NCBI GenBank assembly: GCA_948474755.1
Contig: CAOLHI010000562.1
Location: 868,001-932,000, forward strand
From: Ctenosaura bakeri
Lineage: Eukaryota; Chordata; Lepidosauria; Squamata; Iguanidae
Reading direction: 5' to 3'
Length of the DNA: 64,000 nucleotides
Both the position numbers and the translations under genes were made by a program. Shown here in pieces: positions 12,801 through 25,310 of the stretch; the first letter of the stretch is position 1, and every line of letters begins with the position of its first letter. The notes beneath the pieces were generated by a model, which saw nothing but the letters and a program-made list of their open reading frames with translations, had not been told where the DNA came from and did not search any database.

Positions 12801-13400
12801 AAACATTTCAGTCTAGACAGACCATGAGAAAGAAATGGAGAACATAAAAGCTTTGAATAGAAAATAGAAAGCTGTGAATAGAACAGGTTATCTTCAAGAC
12901 TGTGACTACATTATCTCTTAGCTTGTAGGTTCACAAGAAGATATTTAGAGTGCCATGTGATCCCACACTAAGATCTTCTAGCCAGCCACCCTTGTATCTT
13001 ACTACCATCTGAAGTAAGCCTTGCTATTGGGATATGAGCTTTCAATAATGGGTTGTGGCACACAGCAAGAATCACTCCTTCCTATGACCTCTTTCCTGTT
13101 AAATGTTTCAAAAGCTGGTAAAGACCTTGTTTAGACAGGACTTTAATGGTTAATTTTCTTCATGCTTTACTGTCTGTTTTGTTCAGTCTCTACATACTAT
13201 TTGTATTTCTAGCTGTGTTCCCTGATGCTTCATCTTTAGAAATGTAGTTGTTGTGTTTATTGTGTATTAATATGATGGTACGCCTATCTTAGGAGTTCAG
13301 AAAAATCTGTATGCATAACTAAATATAAATAACTTTCCACATTAAGTTTAGCTTTGCAGCTGGTTCTGTGCACTGGTCACCACCCAACTTGGGGGGGCTT
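9897..13400. other. Intergenic sequence, nothing recognised
   Basis: AT-rich and without a supported gene. A weak hAT-like segment (TTTTTCTAACTTTTGGGGGG, about 12520-12540) stands alone. Confidence 0.4.
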
Positions 13401-13404
13401 CTGT

Positions 13405-14260
13405 TGTTACTTCCGGTATGGCATCCTGGGTGAGGACCCCCAGATATCATTTTGATATCAACCAATTCAGCCTTAGCTGGGCTTTTTGCAGCCACCCAAC
13501 TCCACGTGTTTGCGAGGTTCTCCGGACAAGCATGGACAGAGTGCGGCCATTAATGGTTATGCATTCCAGACCGCATTGAAGCCAGCAACTCAAGCTTCGC
13601 TCGTGGCTTCAGGGAACTTCCATCCGCAAACTTCACAATAGCGGCACGGTTCTCAGCCGAGTCATGTCTTTATGTTGGGCCATCAACACTATCAACACGC
13701 TATTGTCATCAAGAGCAAATCCTATCATGTTAAATTTGACCTTTCCAAATGCTTTGTCCGGCGCCAAAACTCCTTTTGTTCTCATTTGGTTTGCTATAGC
13801 CGGTAGGGACGAACTCCTCTATAAAAACCCTGTGTTTCCAAATGGTCTTCAGACTACTTTGGACTGCCATCCTGCCCTGCCGCTGGTTTGTCTAAGGAAC
13901 TCCCCTCAGCCAGCCACGCTGAGCTTTCTTCTTCGGAACCTCATCTCTCTTCCTCCAGGACAACAAGACCAGGTCATATTTCCCACCCCTGCACTCTCCC
14001 ATTTTGCTTTCCAGTTAGTTAGTGTGTGTGTGCGTGGTTTATTTTCTGTTTATTTTCTAATAAAGCTGTTATTTTTGGTTATTTTAAACTTACGTGCCTG
14101 TTCCCTGACCTGAAGCCGTAGACATTGGGTTAAAGATCTCGCTAAGTTACCCTGCCTCTCGTTTAGCCAAGAAGGTGCTCCAGCTAATTTTCCCAATTTG
14201 TATCCTTATAATTGGCAAAGTGGGCACCCCTCCCGGGACCCCCCAAAACACAGGGTAACA
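13405..14260 (+). mobile_element. Solo LTR 2, 856 bp
   Basis: It starts TGTTACTTCCGG and ends ACAGGGTAACA, with a 4-bp duplication CTGT (13401-13404 and 14261-14264). TATAAAAA lies at 13820 and AATAAA at 14059. It shares CTCCACGTGTTTGCGAGG and the 3' GCTAAGTTACCCTGCCTCT with LTR 1. The long open frame at 13664-14113 is inside the LTR and is not a gene. Confidence 0.87.
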
Positions 14261-14438
14261 CTGTGTCTTATTTTTCAAAGCAGCAGCCATGTTAATCTAT
14301 TGTAGCATGAAAAGGAGGAAGCAAGGGACGGAGGGGAGGAAAAAAACCATGTGGCAACACCTTTAAGACCAACTGGGAGGTTGTGGATGGAGTGCCTTTT
14401 CCTCAGGAAATCAGTTGTATCCTTCAGGTAGCTTAAAG

Positions 14439-14730
14439 CAGGGCTTTCCAAATGGTGTGCCGTGTTAGTGTGTCGCTTGAAGTGTGGAGGAGTGTTGCCT
14501 AAAAACTTTGAAACATACGTTATTGTTTCTAAATCACATATTTTAAAAAATATATGAAAGGTTTTCATGAGATACATTGTGTCCCCATACATTTTGTTAT
14601 TACAATTTACGTATCTCTTATAAGGGGTCAGTTTAACCTCTGGTTTGCTAGTAAAACTGAATTACTGTGTCGTGAAATGATGCATGTGTAAAAAAGTGTG
14701 CCACCAACATGAAAAGTTCGGAAAGTTCTG
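14439..14730. mobile_element. Short hAT MITE, 292 bp
   Basis: The left end CAGGGCTTTCCAAA and the right end TTCGGAAAGTTCTG are inverted repeats, with perfect 8-bp duplications GCTTAAAG (14431-14438 and 14731-14738). It has no coding capacity. Confidence 0.85.
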
Positions 14731-14738
14731 GCTTAAAG

Positions 14739-15249
14739 TGTTGACAGCACACGATCTGAGAATTGCGTACATATATCCCAACAGTGAGGGTTCCAATACT
14801 TGAGACAAAAGCTATTCCTGGACTGCTCCATTTGTGTGTTTTGAGTTGTAGACAGAGGACGCCAGGTGCTGGGATGTGTCCATTTGCATTCAGTTCTATC
14901 CTTGGTGGAGAATTCTGACCAACTGGTGTGGCTTCTTCATATATCCGTCACTGGGTGTCTTTAGAGGGGATTCTGTAAAATGGGGTATTGCACATTTATC
15001 TTTCAGCCTCCTGTATGCAGTCTGACTTGTTCACGGTGACCATAGCTCATTGCTTTCATACGTCAGCATTAATTAACCGCCGTGAAGCTCAGGAAGCTTC
15101 CCTCAGGATACCCTCAGGAAGCTCAGGGTATCACCTCAGCCAGCCCCTTGAAAATATAGAGTGTCCCCCAACTGTATAACATGGGGCTTTAATGTCGCTG
15201 AAAATGAGGTTTACAGCCAGGCTAAAATAAATCCCAGTTAATCTAAAAC
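14739..15249. other. 5' flank of SLC22A15, nothing recognised
   Basis: Unique-looking sequence between the hAT MITE and the GC-rich promoter. It has a short direct repeat of CTCAGGAAGCT(T) units near 15087-15125. Confidence 0.4.
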
Positions 15250-15522
15250 GCGCTGTCACATTCTCCCCTCCCCCCTCCCCGCGCTCCCTTTTATTCTCTC
15301 TTTCACAGCCCCTTTCTGGAGGGCGGGGCGAGGGGAGGGGGCGGGGCTCGCCAGCCGCAGAGTCCCGGATCTTCTCCACTTTTCGCAACTGGCAGGTGTC
15401 GCTTTTCCTCCGCGGGCGGGGAGAAGAGAGCCGGCCTAGAAACTAACCCGGAAGTTGCGTGTCCGGCCCACGCCAGACAGGGGCCTTCTCCCCTCTCCCC
15501 CCGCCACGCCCAATTTCTGAGC

Positions 15523-15600
15523 ATGCGTGTTTCTGCTCCGGCGGACTTGCGGTTTTCTCCTGCCCTCAGGCGACGCAGCCGCGGCCGAACTCCGCGCTAG
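15523..15600 (+). other. Upstream ORF in the SLC22A15 leader (25 codons plus stop)
   Basis: An ATG at 15523 opens a 25-codon reading frame ending in TAG at 15598-15600, 96 bp before the main ATG. A second upstream ATG at 15626 is out of frame and overlaps the main start. Both matter only if transcription begins upstream of them, which the sequence does not show. Confidence 0.4.
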
Positions 15601-15696
15601 TTAGCGAAGTGCGGGCGAGAGTGGGATGCGCTTCCCAGAGCCCCGAGGAGGAGGAGGAGGAGGAGGACGAGGAGGCCCTCCGCCTTCGCCGCCGTC

Positions 15697-15783
15697 ATGG
15701 AGGTGGAAGAGGCGTTCCCCCTGGTGGGCCAGATGGGGCCCTTCCAGGTCTGGCTCTGCGTCCTGCTCGCTGCGCTGCTCCAG
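15697..15783 (+). CDS. SLC22A15: SLC22A15 exon 1 (residues 1-29)
   Basis: The ATG lies in the context GCCGTCATGG, with G at -3 and G at +4. It encodes the cytoplasmic N-terminus and the start of helix 1 ([11 protein letters not shown]...ALLQ). The donor is CAG|GTGAGG and the exon ends in phase 0. Intron 1 is 5397 bp. Confidence 0.95.
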
Positions 15784-18700
15784 GTGAGGAGAGGCGGAGG
15801 GAGGGGCGGCGGGGTGGGGGCGGCGGGCCTTCGCTGGGAGGGGAGAGAGGCGAAAGGAAGGGCCGGGAAGGAGATCTTAGGTGGCAGCCCTTGTTACCTG
15901 GGTGCCGGGCAGGTGCTTGAGCAGCGCGCCGCACCGTTACCTCCAGGGGAAGTCTTGGGCCATTTCCGCACTAGCCTGTTATAGCGCGATGATTCCACTT
16001 TCAACAGCCGATGGAATCCGGCCGGCCCCTCCTGAAACCGCAAACCCCAGGATTCCATCGGCTGTTGAAAGTGGAATCATCGCGCTATAACAGGCTAGTG
16101 CGGAAATGGCCTTGATCCGGAGTGAAAGATTTGCCATCACCAAAACCGGAGGCAGAAGGAAGACGGGGAATTCCTACCTACTAATTCTTACCTTCCTAGT
16201 CCAAGTAGAACAACGGTTACTAGAATTTAAACACACGTGCGGTGCAGCTCAGTCTGTGGCCATTTCCGCAGTGGACTGTTATAGCGCTATTATTCCACTT
16301 TCAGCATCCCAGGATTCCTGGGGCCTTTGAGGCCCCTCCCTGCAGACGTCAGGATTCCATAGGATATTGAAAGCGGAATAATAGCGCTAGAACAGGCTAG
16401 TGTGGAAGTGGATTCTATCTGGGTTTGTGTGTGAGACTAGGCGATCTGTGGGCTCGTTGTGTTGCCAAGCGCTAGCGAACTGTTGTGGGGCAGCTTTTCC
16501 AGCACCAGCCTCTGCCTTCCTGGTGTCTTTTCTTTTAAACGCTCTGCACATCGCTTTGTCTTCCTTGGTGGTAATTTTCAAAGAAATAGCCCTGTCAGTC
16601 TCTTGCTGCGTAAAAAGGAAGATGGGAGCAGGAGAAGATTCTAGAATGGCCAATAATATCACCAAAAACATCAGAGGTGCATTTATTTGCTCTTCTTCCG
16701 TTGTGATAGATGCCATCCTGAGCCATCCGTGCCCCTCTAAACTGGACGAATAGAACAGTCTCTACACAAGAGGAGTAACGGACACACATTTGACATTAGA
16801 AATGGCAGTACCCAAAAAACAGTCAAAGAAAATTTCAGCCTTCTGGGACACACAATAAGTGATGTGCAGGTTGCGCTCTTTCAGGAAAGAAATTACAAAG
16901 GAAAACTAGAAAGAGAACCAGGTGAATTGAATTATATTGTATTTGCAAATTCTAATCCATTAGCAGAAGTATGAACAAAGACAATGGCTTCATAATACAC
17001 TGCATATATTAATACAAGAGTCCTTCGTACTTCATATATAACAACAGGAATATTCTCAGAGGGAATTTTGAACCCAGGGAAATGGACTTTTTGCAAGCAA
17101 ATTTATTGCTTTCCGACATCAGTGCTAACTGACCACTGTAAAGATCTGAAAGATCTCTTGCCCAGATGTTTGAAAATTTAGAGCAGGGAACATGATTTGC
17201 ATCTTTTTGGATCCTGTTACAGTCTATCCCACTTCGGGAATTGTATAAATATCTTTTTTATCTGAAGCTTTAATACTATGCAGTACTGCATCCAGAGAAG
17301 TGGGTTTATATCCGTGAAAACTCATGCTTAAATGAAAACCAAGGATTATTATTATTATTTTTTTGGTGGAGTGAAATTTGCTTTATGCATGAGTGATTTT
17401 CATGTTGAAAGACAATATTAAAATCTGCAACATTACAAAACATTTTTCATGCATGTGTGTATGTACTTTCATGTCATCTGTCAACTTACAGAAGTCCCAT
17501 GAATTTCATAGGATTTGCTTAGGCAAAGAATACTCAGAGGTGGTTTTGCCAGTTCCTTCCTCTGAAATATGGCCTACAGTATTGATTGGTGGTCTTCTGT
17601 AGTTCTGCATATACAACTTAGACTGTCCGAATATACTAGGTGTCTCACTATTTTTACAACTAGAACATAACCCACTAGCTTGGGTCCACCATCGTTTGTT
17701 GTTCTTTTTTTTTTATGTTGTTCACAGACTGTTGCAGTAGGGCAAGCACTGGATAAAAAGTAAGGTTCAAAGTAGTTCAGATATCACAGCAAGAAACTCT
17801 GCCAGAGAGAATAAATTAGTTTATTCAGGATGATTTGAGGCAATGAGTTCTTACAAACCTGGAGCAATGCACCCTGGTCAATATCATTTTCTTTTCTGTT
17901 GTTGGTGGTGTGTGCCTTCACGTCATTCCCAATTTATGGTAACCCTGAGGCAAACATTATCATGGAGTTTTCTGGGCCTAAGAGTGTGTGACGCATCCAC
18001 TGTCACTCAATCAGTTTCCGTGGCCAAGTGGGGAATCAAACTGTGATCTCCAATGGGTCCGGTGCTCAGATCAGTACACCAAGGCCTCTTTTCTTGCTGT
18101 TTGCTCTGTATCCTCATTATCACACTGGCTCTTTTCTGTTAGTAATAGCCAAAGATAAAAACAGACAACAGACCTTTTTGTATTCTTGTCCTTAGAGATC
18201 TGAGTCTGCAAAGGATCTTTGGGAGGACTTTTGAATGGGAAAACTAAAAAGGGAAAGTTGGTACCCCCTAAGTTTCTTCCTTGTTTAGAGAAAATGCATA
18301 CATGTACACACACATACACACACAGAGTTGAAGGCATACCACACCTACATACATGTGTGTGTATATATACATGCACACACACAGTAGACACTCCTTACCC
18401 ATGATGTCTGCATGCACAATTTCCTACTCACACAAAGCATCACGTCTCTGTACCTAAAATGGTGGTAATGTGAACTTGGATGTGCTGAAGCATCTGCATG
18501 CATGTCACCACCATTGAATATAACGGGACGTGAACATTTGCAGATTCTGGTATTCATGGATGATCGTGGAATGGAACCCTCACATATATAGAAGTCACAC
18601 TGTGTATATTCCTTTGGGCTTGGTTTCTAATAAGAGATTTCATACTTCCTCCTCCGCAAATAAAATATCTAGATGTAAACTTCAGCAAGTTGACGCAGCA

Positions 18701-21700
18701 AAAACAAACAGGACTTTCCTTGTAAAAAATCATAGCCACATAACATACAGCAACCATAATCAGAGGTTTCTGTGGCATAGTTAGATTACTAGATGTCAGA
18801 AAGGACAGAAATTTAAAAGAAGGGCTGTCCATTTTGAATGAGGGTATTAGCCTGTTTGTGGTTTGGCAGCTTGGATATGGCTTCCTTGGTTACTGCGCAG
18901 GCCACGTGCCCAAAGTTGCAAGCCACTCTTAGCCATTCCCAACGTCAGAGCAGGAAGGGCTAACCCTACTGCACAGCTGTGGCATCCAAAGAACTTCTGC
19001 CACATCACTGTGTGCGTGTGCCTTCCGGTCACCTGCCAACTTGAATTTAATAGGGTTTTCTTAAGCAAATAATAGTCAGAGGTGGTTTGCCATTCTCTTT
19101 CTCTGAAATATAACCGACAGCATCTAATATTCATTGGTGGTCTCCCATTCAAGTACTTCCTCAGGCTGATCCTTCTTAGTTTCCAAGATCAGACCGGATG
19201 TGGTGCCTTTAGGGTATATCACAGTGATTAGCCACTGCCAGCTGTTCTAGCTCTAGAGCTGTCAAGATTGGTGGCAGCTTCCTCAGCCATTGTGCAGCTG
19301 AGTCTCTCAGAGCAACTCAGACATGGCAAGACTCCTGCTCTAAGTTCAAGGGCATTATCTCTGAGGGGGAGGGCATCATTCTGGATTTTTTACTTCATTG
19401 TTAAGGTCAAAAACTGTGCACCTTTCAAAATGTATGATTTTACTATTTGACATGGAATTTCCTCAGGCTCATAATACTGGTGACCAGTTCTTGCAACGCT
19501 ATGTTTAAAAATTAATTTGTTAAGTTCCAAATATTAATTTATTACTCATGGTGTATAAAAAATGTTTCGCTAGAGTGATCATTCTGCTACTCACTGTTAC
19601 TTGTTACTTTTAAAAGAAACCTTGGGATTAATTATTATACTAGGTTAAAACTGGATTTATAGTAAAATTTAAATTAGATACTCTGAACACAGTGTATAAT
19701 GCTGTGAATTATTATTTTTAGATCTATATAGGCATACCTAAATCCTCAAATGACTCACATTGACTGAATTAAAGCGGCACCTCAGAGTGGTTGAAACTTT
19801 TTGCAGGCCTACTGAAATATACAGTAACTTGTCAAATGTTCTGAGGTTCCCACCTGTCCCCTTTCCACTTGGCTAATTGAGTGGAATTAGAATTGAGAGT
19901 TTCGTTTCATATTTGGAGTGGGCTCTTGGTGGGCAGCAGCAAAGAAAATAGGGCTTAAAGATTCAGCCTCAGTATTCCTTTCACCAGAATGTCTTTGCTG
20001 AAGTGTTCTTGGCAGTTTGAGGCAACCTGTAGTAGAAAGAGGGCACATTTTAAAAAGTAAAATGGAATTTGTAAAATTTGACAGAATATTTTGCTTCTGG
20101 TGCTAACCAGAAATGATAGTTAAACCATAAACCATAGTTTTGTGCTGTAGGAACAAATCTTGGTGAGCTTCAGATCTGCATGCTCTTCCTTTCTGTCCCT
20201 TTCACTTTTCTAACTAATATGAGTTTCCTCTTGTATTCCAAACAATGATCACAAACCATGGTTTGTTCGTGACTTGTTTAAACAACCCACAGCTCCACTG
20301 AAGTGATATGACTTTGTCTAAATTTTGTGAGAGAGGAAATTGGGGTGCAATGCAGACCTAAACAGCATTTAAAATTATTAGTGAAATGGATGCCTGTTGC
20401 TTCTTCCTTTTGTTTTACAAGATAACTGTGAGTGGCTGCGTGTAATCTCATGGCAAGGTTACCTCTGTGTTCTTTTCAGTCCTTCTATCTGAATGTCAGT
20501 TCCTATCACCTGCTATGAACTACATGGACTTGCTGTGCCTGGCTTTCAAGTGTGTGTGGTAGAAGTATTGAATGAAAGTGAGGTGGTTGTTGTTGTGTGC
20601 CTTCAAGTTGTTTCTAACTTATGGTGACCCTAAGGCGAACCTATCTGGGTTTTTTGGGGGCTGATAGTGTGTGACACATTCAAGGTCACCCAGAGGGTTT
20701 CCATGGATGAGCAGGGAATTGAATCCTGGTATCCAGGGATATAGACCAGCACTCCACTACATCACGCTGGCTCTCAAAGTGAGTTTAGGTGTTTAAAATT
20801 GATCTAAAACAAGTTAATCTCCTGTTTTCTCTGCCAAGGTGCTTTCCCACAACTATCAGTTAAAATTTAAAGTACACTTAACTCCTGCACTCAGAAAGAA
20901 TTGTTTTTAAACTGTATATAAGAATTGCATTTACCGGTATGTGTCCTCTCTGGAAGGAGGCAGCCACAAAATTGTGACCAGTAGAGGGGTATGGTGGGGA
21001 GCCTGCTCTGTGGGCTGTTCATTCTGCTGAATGTTTCTTTCACACCTGGTGCTGAGATGCAGCATGATGCAAGAAGGAAATGAAGCTTTTTGCTTTTGAG
21101 TAGATATGACCAAGGAAATTGGTTGCTCAAATGCCTGAGTGTTGTTGTTGGTTTTGGCACTAATCTTGTTTCTCTTTCAGCTCTATGTAGCCAGTGAAGC
21201 AATCCTCATTGCACTAGTGGGAGCAACGCCGCCTTATCACTGGGATCTTGAAGGATTATCAGCTAATCAAAGTCATAACAACAAGTCAACTAATGGAGAA
21301 AGAGCTTTTGGGAAGTGGCTTCTGACAGCCAATGGAAGTGAAGTTCAAAAACACATACACTTTAGCAGCAACTTTACATCAATAGCTTCTGAGGTAATGA
21401 AACAAGATGATTTCGTGTGTAGACATACTTAACTACCTAAATCAGTGTTACAAACCTCATAGACCTAAATCAATTGTTAGTCACAAATAGAGCAGTTGAA
21501 CCAGTTAGTAAATGTTAGATTGAAACTTATGTAAAGTTTAATTTATTTGGGTCTAATGATTATATTGATCTTATGAATAGTAGGCTTTTAGGACAAGAAA
21601 CACTATAAAATCTACAGTAATAGAATACCTCTGTTAGGTCAACTAAAGCAACATAAAATAGCAAGCACTCTTAAGTTCGCCAGAATTCCTATTCAGACTG

Positions 21701-24700
21701 AACGCTAAGCAACATTAAACACTGAAATAAAATTATGGTTGTGACTTTTCCAACTTCCTTTGTGCCATGTGTAAGACCTGAAGTTTGATACTATGTCTGG
21801 CAACCAGCCCTTGTTTTGTGCTTTTCATGGTCCCCATTTCCCAGGTCTCTGACTGCTAGGATCAGTTCCTATTCCTTTGTTGCACTGCTTGAAATGTAAC
21901 TGTCTGACATATATAACATATGCTTTTAAACATATACTTTTGATACTGTAAGGAATTCATATTTGATAAATTAACCTATTTGATCAGCTCAAATAATACT
22001 AATATAATTGTATACAGATTTTTGTAATTCTGTAAAAATGAATTTGCAGAATAAAATTTGTCAAATTCCTCTTAGTGACTTGTATGTAGTGCACAGTCAG
22101 AAAAGATGCAAAGATATTTACAGTGAGGTGACAAATTCAAATATCTTATTTTGTATTTGGAATAGCTAACCTTCTGCTTAGTGTGATTTCTTGAGGGCTT
22201 AATATCCCTTGTTAACTAAAGTGTACTGAAGGAGCTTGCTTCTGATTAAGATTTAGTTTCTATCTTGTTAAAATAAAATATATTACTGTGCTTTAAGGGA
22301 AAGCCCTTATTCTTCTGCTGCAGTCTAACTAACATTGATTTTTCTCCCCCTAGTGGTTTTTAATCGGCAACTCATCTTACAAGATCAGTGCTGCCAGTTC
22401 ATTTTTCTTCAGTGGTGTATTTGTTGGAGTTATAACTTTTGGTCAGCTCTCAGATCGTTTTGGACGAAAGAAAGTCTATCTTGTAGGTAAGCAGCATAAG
22501 AAAAAGATGGAAAACCTTGCTCTGCATGAGATTAATTACATCTTTAGAGTTTGTCATAGCCAAAGACAAGGCTGACCAAAGCCCCATGCAGGAAATATTC
22601 TACCTTCGGGAAAGCCCTGTACTTGAGCCCTGTTTTAGTATAGTTTGTTCTCCAGGCATTCCTAGTTTTCTTTTTCTGCATTTTAAAGGGCATGACATCT
22701 TCCTAGATGCTGGGGAAAGAATCAGACAAGAACCTGTGAGGAGTGATACAGACTTTTTGAAAATTTCCTCTGGAAAGATCCATGAGTGGATTAACCAAGG
22801 CTTAACAGTCACAAATACATCCTTGTGTCAGTTTGGTTAATGGGGTTATCTGCTATCAGAGTTTTCACTTCTTGTTTCTCAGTGTCTCTACAATTTCTTC
22901 TGTGGCTCTTTCTGATCTGTGAGACTGCTGAGTTGATATGCCATGTTTTATCAAGATGACAGCACTCATATAGTGCTATGCTTCCACAATGTTTGAAGAA
23001 AAAAACCCCAGTTGAATATTAACATTTGTTTTTGTCTAAATAAAGTACTTGGAGCTTGCTTTTTCACATGTGTACACATCCACCGTAGTTCACAATAAGT
23101 AATCATGATGATAACAAAATGAATCTCACTACGGCTTATGCAAATATGATTGCTCGTTCTCATTTCTTATGCCCCACTTTGATCATTGGGAAAATTTGGC
23201 AGCAAATTAGAGAGACAGGAGAGATGGCATATTCTCCGGCTGAAGGTCTAAGCATGGCTTCTGGCTTTTTCCTATTTTCTTTCCCCAGAAAACCCCATAA
23301 GGCTAACATGGCAGCAGTCTGCAACCTGGCTCAGTTTTTTGTTTTTTTGGCAATGGCTGTTAGTTCTTAAAGCTGTGGCAAGACAACCCTGCTGGAAATG
23401 GCCACCAGGCAGCAGATGGCTATTAAAATTGAATGGTCATATTCACTATCGATCGTTCAGCTGAAAGCTATTTAAAGAGATGGGACTTGATTTGGACTCA
23501 CTAACTTTAAAAGAGAGACACTGGGCCCAGAATATAGGTCGTACAATACAGCTGGACTCTTGGGAGCGAAGTTGGAAAAAGACGAATAAATTTACTGTGG
23601 CCCAGAATTTAAAAGAAAACTATTATAAGATTTTTTATAGATGGTACTTAACACCAGACAAATTACAAAAGATGTATAAAACAGGTACTGGGCTCTGTTG
23701 GAAATGCTTGAAAGAAGTGGGTACGATATATCATATGTTGTGGACTTGTTCAAAGGCTAAGAAATATTGGTCAGAAATACATAATCAGATATGCAAAATA
23801 TTGAAGGTGTCAGTTCCGATGACTCCTGAAATGTACTTATTGAATATGATAGACACAGTTGATAATATGATTATAAAGAAAAATTGGAGGATAGTTTTGT
23901 ATATGATAACAACAGCACGTATTAAATATGCAAAGGTGTGGAAAATGCAAATAATACCTACAGTTGAACAATGGTGGGGGACTTTCATAGAGAATAAAAA
24001 TGCTGATATAGTATCACAAAGACTGAAAGGGAAAACAGACGATGAAATTCAGAAAGAATGGCAAATAGTCGAGTCGGGTAGAGAGACAAATTTAAGAAGT
24101 CAGTAGTTCATGATATTAGTTAGAAAGTGTAATGTATGGAGTTGTATTGATATCATGAAACTGGATAAAGAAAATGAAATGCAATGTACCTACAAAATAA
24201 TTGTTTATGCAGTGCTAAGGGAAATGTTAATTAGATTGACATTGAAGATGGAAGTAGGATCAGTTTAGGAAGAATCAAGAAATACTGCATTTGAATTAAC
24301 AATAAGAAAATGTTGTTTTATTCTTGTGAAATTTTAATAAAAATGAAATTTAAAAAATAAAGAAAAGAGAGACATTGTTTAACATTTTATCAAGAGCGGT
24401 ATTTGATTTTTTTTCTTTTCTGCAAAGTGAATCAGACAAGGCATTCTGTAAAATAGTTTTGTACAAGTTAACTATTGGCTATATTTCCACTAGGGACTTT
24501 ATATGTGCCTTCTTGAACAAGAGATTTCAGTGCTATTAAAATATTTCATAGTGTCAACAGTAGTCTGACTTTTGAAAAACAAAACAGTACTCAGCTCTTA
24601 GGAATAATTCTAAGAGAAAACTTTCTTTTTGTCTTCCAGGTTTTGGCCTTGACATTGTGTTTGCTGTTGCTAATGGATTCTCCCCCTCCTACGAGTTTTT

Positions 24701-25259
24701 TGCAGTCACACGCTTCTTGGTGGGAGTAATGAATGGTGGGATGTCCCTAGTGGCTTTTGTCTTGCTGAATGAATGTGTGGGTACTGCTTATTGGGCTTTG
24801 GCAGGTACGGTAGGTACAGCTTTTGATTACCCCATGTCTGTGTGTCATACTTAAAATTCTAGTTGCAAATACAAATTTGGGTTCATGATGTATTTGAGAG
24901 CTATTTCATATTGTTATGAAATCAGTAGGTGCAGCCATGATTTATGGCGTGCGGTGTGAGAGGTGCAGGACATTTTTTTTCTATGTCCATAAATGTTGTT
25001 GGGAGTTCTAATGAGCTCAGACTTCCCACAGTTTGTACACAGGTTCAAAAATATGGACTTGCGAGTTACAGGATACATATGATGCATCTCCTAATTATAA
25101 TGTGTAAAATAGTTTTTATTCTTTGTATGCACAATGATGAAATTATGCTGGTTCACTTGTGAGCTGGTTCTTTTGTATTCAAAATATCACCATTACTTCA
25201 GCCTTGAATGCTGATCCCAAGCAGAATGGACCTGTGTGCGTGTGTGTGTGTATACATAC

Positions 25260-25310
<51 letters not shown>

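Larger units (their letters stand above)
15250..15960 (+). promoter_or_regulatory. SLC22A15: CpG-rich promoter, 5' leader and start of intron 1 of SLC22A15
   Basis: The sequence changes from AT-rich to strongly GC- and CpG-rich here and returns to AT-rich further into intron 1. Two GC-box motifs (GGGCGGGGC near 15321 and GGGGCGGGGCTC near 15338) and an ETS-type CCGGAAGT at 15448-15455 lie upstream of the ATG; no TATA box is evident. A (GAG/GGA)n run at about 15643-15674 lies just before the start codon. This is a typical broad vertebrate promoter. The start site itself cannot be placed from sequence. Confidence 0.75.

Noticed and set aside
13664..14113. 149-codon open frame
   Set aside because: It lies wholly inside solo LTR 2, over its TATA box and poly(A) signal, with no protein likeness.
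8923..14260. A single provirus bounded by LTRs 1 and 2
   Set aside because: Each LTR has its own different 4-bp duplication, and the 3.5 kb between them shows no gag or pol.
15459..15920. 153-codon open frame over the promoter and exon 1, with a minus-strand counterpart
   Set aside because: GC-rich sequence with few stops. The SLC22A15 frame from 15697 is the one supported by homology and splice phase.
19115..19220. 5S rRNA gene on the minus strand
   Set aside because: It is diverged and joined to a SINE body and L2-like tail. It has no pol III terminator at the 5S end, so it is SINE-derived.
20585..20772. tRNA-like head on the minus strand as a real tRNA gene
   Set aside because: A and B boxes are present, but the sequence cannot be folded into a full cloverleaf by eye and it continues into a SINE body and tail.
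23480..24106. 208-codon open frame as a host gene
   Set aside because: From 23521 it is L1 ORF2 C-terminal sequence bounded by a 12-bp target duplication; the first residues are chance.
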